This document shows positions 6,060 to 6,594 of a stretch of 6,594 nucleotides of DNA, piece by piece (within the stretch, counting starts at the first letter, position 1; the number at the start of each line of letters is the position of its first letter). The DNA comes from Pseudomonadota bacterium (GTDB lineage: Bacteria > Pseudomonadota > Alphaproteobacteria > Rhizobiales > Hyphomicrobiaceae). The DNA is taken from positions 1 to 6,594 of the forward strand of contig JAEWIJ010000135.1 in assembly GCA_023387235.1 (NCBI GenBank), read 5' to 3'. Made by a program: the position numbers and the translations under genes. Under the pieces are notes generated by a model. The model had not been told where the DNA came from. It did not search any database and worked only from the letters and a program-made list of their open reading frames with translations.

Positions 6060-6094
6060 AGCTATCCTCCTTTGTGAAGCGACAACCACGGAAA
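6060..6094 (-). promoter_or_regulatory. hsp20: Possible RNA thermometer (ROSE-like) covering the hsp20 ribosome site
   Basis: In the hsp20 leader RNA, UUUCC (6094-6090) can pair with the Shine-Dalgarno GGAGG (6070-6066), with two G-U pairs. Inside this, GUG (6089-6087) pairs with CAC (6076-6074), leaving a small AAA bulge and a loop containing UUGUCGCUU. Weak, bulged pairing over the ribosome site is what ROSE thermometers of rhizobial small heat-shock genes do. The exact ROSE consensus (U[U/C]GCU opposite the Shine-Dalgarno) is not perfectly matched, so this is tentative. A GGGCG/CGCCC hairpin lies further upstream in the same leader. Confidence 0.33.
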
Positions 6095-6134
6095 TGCGGG
6101 TCTTGCGCGGGCGCCATCTGGCCGCCCAAGGCTG

Positions 6135-6163
6135 AGCTAGGAAGGCCAATTTTTGCCTTCAAG
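6135..6163 (-). promoter_or_regulatory. hsp20: Candidate RpoH (sigma-32) heat-shock promoter for hsp20
   Basis: On the minus strand CACCCCCTTGAA ends with -35 CTTGAA (6163-6158). From CTTG, 18 bases lead to -10 CCTAGCT (6141-6135). This fits the alphaproteobacterial RpoH pattern CTTG-N17/18-CYTAT with one mismatch in the -10 core. The predicted transcript start near 6128 would give a leader of about 70 bases, the usual size for a thermometer-bearing leader. Confidence 0.5.
6141..6160. repeat. 6-bp inverted repeat within the hsp20 promoter spacer
   Basis: GAAGGC (6141-6146) and GCCTTC (6155-6160) flank an AT-rich 8-base centre, lying between the candidate -35 and -10 of hsp20. Its position could suit an operator, but it is short and could be chance. 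Confidence 0.3.
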
Positions 6164-6197
6164 GGGGTGCCAAAGATTTTTTTGGCAGTTCCCCCTT
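6161..6197. repeat. Inverted repeat joining the two heat-shock -35 regions
   Basis: AAGGGGG-T-GCCAAA (6161-6174) and TTTGGC-AGTT-CCCCCTT (6181-6197) are inverted copies (7 + 6 matching bases, interrupted by one and four bases) around a GATTTT centre. Each arm carries the CCCCCTT of one of the two divergent -35 boxes. In addition GGGTGCCAAAG occurs as a direct repeat at 6165-6175 and 6200-6210. It may bind a dimeric regulator, or simply reflect duplicated promoter elements. Confidence 0.5.
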
Positions 6198-6222
6198 GCG
6201 GGTGCCAAAGCCGCACCTACAT
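6195..6222 (+). promoter_or_regulatory. groES: Candidate RpoH (sigma-32) heat-shock promoter for groES(L)
   Basis: TTCCCCCTTGCGG holds -35 CTTG (6195-6198). After 17 bases comes -10 CCTACAT (6216-6222), fitting CTTG-N17-CYTAT with one mismatch in the -10 core. Transcription from near 6229 would give a leader of about 73 bases containing the 6231-6261 hairpin. It faces away from the hsp20 promoter, so heat would induce both sides together. No CIRCE operator for HrcA was found. Confidence 0.5.
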
Positions 6223-6230
6223 CGCCAGCC

Positions 6231-6261
6231 GAGAGCGGAAGCTCGAGCGAGGTCCGCTCTC
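6231..6261 (+). promoter_or_regulatory. groES: Strong stem-loop in the groES leader
   Basis: GAGAGCGGA (6231-6239) and TCCGCTCTC (6253-6261) form a perfect 9-bp stem with a 13-base loop that itself holds the palindrome GCTCGAGC. It starts close to the predicted transcript 5' end and ends 29 bases before the ribosome site GGAGG (6291-6295), so it does not hide that site. A role in mRNA stability or as a DNA operator is possible. No T-tract follows, which argues against a terminator. Confidence 0.45.
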
Positions 6262-6301
6262 CGACTGACACATGGTTAGGGCACTCAATTGGAGGTTAGA
6301 C

Positions 6302-6594
6302 ATGACGTTTCGCCCCCTGCATGACCGTGTACTTGTCCGCCGCATCGACGCCGAGGAGAAGTCGGCGGGCGGCATCATCATTCCCGACACGGCCAAGGAA
6401 AAACCGCAGCAAGGCGAAGTGATCGGCGTTGGTCCCGGGGCACGCGATGAGCAAGGCCGCCTGACGCCACTCGACGTGAAGCCGGGAGATACCGTGCTTT
6501 TCGGCAAGTGGTCCGGCACCGAGGTCAAGATCAATGGCGAGGAGCTGTTGATCATGAAGGAGAGCGACATCATGGGCGTTCTTGAACAGAAGGG
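6302..6594 (+). CDS. groES: Co-chaperonin GroES (Cpn10), cut by the window end
   Basis: GroES is the heptameric lid of the GroEL chamber and controls ATP-driven folding of client proteins in the cytoplasm. The reading MTFRPLHDRVLVRRIDAEEK is a textbook Cpn10 N-terminus. The mobile loop that touches GroEL is at about residues 17-34 (EEKSAGGIIIPDTAKEKP), followed by QGEVIGVGPGARDEQG, VKPGDTVLFGKWSGTEVKI, ELLIMKESDIMGVLE near residue 95. ATG 6302 follows GGAGG at 6291-6295. The 97 codons seen are nearly the whole protein (usual length about 95-105); the stop lies beyond the window. groEL is expected downstream. Hyphomicrobiales often carry several groESL copies, and this one, paired with hsp20 near mobile DNA, may be an accessory copy. 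Confidence 0.97.
   Translation, partial: MTFRPLHDRVLVRRIDAEEKSAGGIIIPDTAKEKPQQGEVIGVGPGARDEQGRLTPLDVKPGDTVLFGKWSGTEVKINGEELLIMKESDIMGVLEQK

Noticed and set aside
6158..6175. Sigma-54 promoter resemblance (TGGCAC...TTG, minus strand)
   Set aside because: Spacing between the GG and the TTG element is off by one and the GC of the -12 box is missing; the RpoH reading of the same bases fits better.
6161..6197. Inverted repeat with a T run read as an intrinsic terminator
   Set aside because: The T run is in the loop, not after the stem, and the element lies between two divergent promoters.
6272..6299. CIRCE-like half site (TTAGGGCACTC) before groES
   Set aside because: The left half has two extra bases against TTAGCACTC and no matching GAGTGCTAA follows at the right distance.
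1..6594. CRISPR arrays, tRNA or rRNA genes, insertion sequences
   Set aside because: No regularly spaced repeats, no tRNA- or rRNA-like sequence, and no transposase motif were seen.

Overview
The window is GC-rich DNA. Its relaxase family, its candidate RpoH-type (CTTG-N17/18-CYTAT-like) and EcfG-type (GGAAC-N16-CGTT) promoters, and its Hsp20/GroES cluster point to an alphaproteobacterium, probably of the Hyphomicrobiales (Bradyrhizobium-like). It reads as accessory or mobile DNA: a conjugation gene, a patch of broken defence and nucleotide-metabolism genes, then an intact stress-response cluster.

Left part (1-1950): a leader with inverted repeats precedes an intact MOBP/VirD2-like relaxase with a DUF3363 C-terminal region. 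This is the DNA-nicking enzyme of a conjugative plasmid or integrative conjugative element. No other transfer gene is visible.

Middle part (1951-4290): a gene graveyard. Just after the relaxase lies a cGAS/DncV-like nucleotidyltransferase (CD-NTase) lacking its N-terminal catalytic GS...DxD part. Through a GTGA overlap it runs into an E2 (ubiquitin-conjugating-like) protein with a C-terminal SEC-C-like CPCGSG...CH motif, apparently broken by a one-base loss near 2803. This gene pair is the core of short type II CBASS anti-phage systems. The expected effector is missing: a start codon overlaps the E2 stop, but its frame closes after five codons. Further on is a broken HD-domain (p)ppGpp-hydrolase-like gene with at least two frame changes. 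The pieces look decayed, so this is most likely a CBASS relic and not a working system.

Right part (4290-6594): a stress island. On the minus strand, hsp20 leads a tight run: hsp20, an unrecognised 132-residue protein, and a degenerate response-regulator receiver protein (the last two joined by TGACATG). A separate small minus-strand gene for a 69-residue protein has a strong ribosome site and a candidate general-stress EcfG promoter. Divergently, groES starts at 6302 and runs off the window; groEL presumably follows. The space between hsp20 and groES holds two candidate heat-shock promoters facing away from each other. Their -35 boxes form the arms of an inverted repeat. A possible RNA thermometer lies before hsp20 and a 9-bp hairpin in the groES leader.
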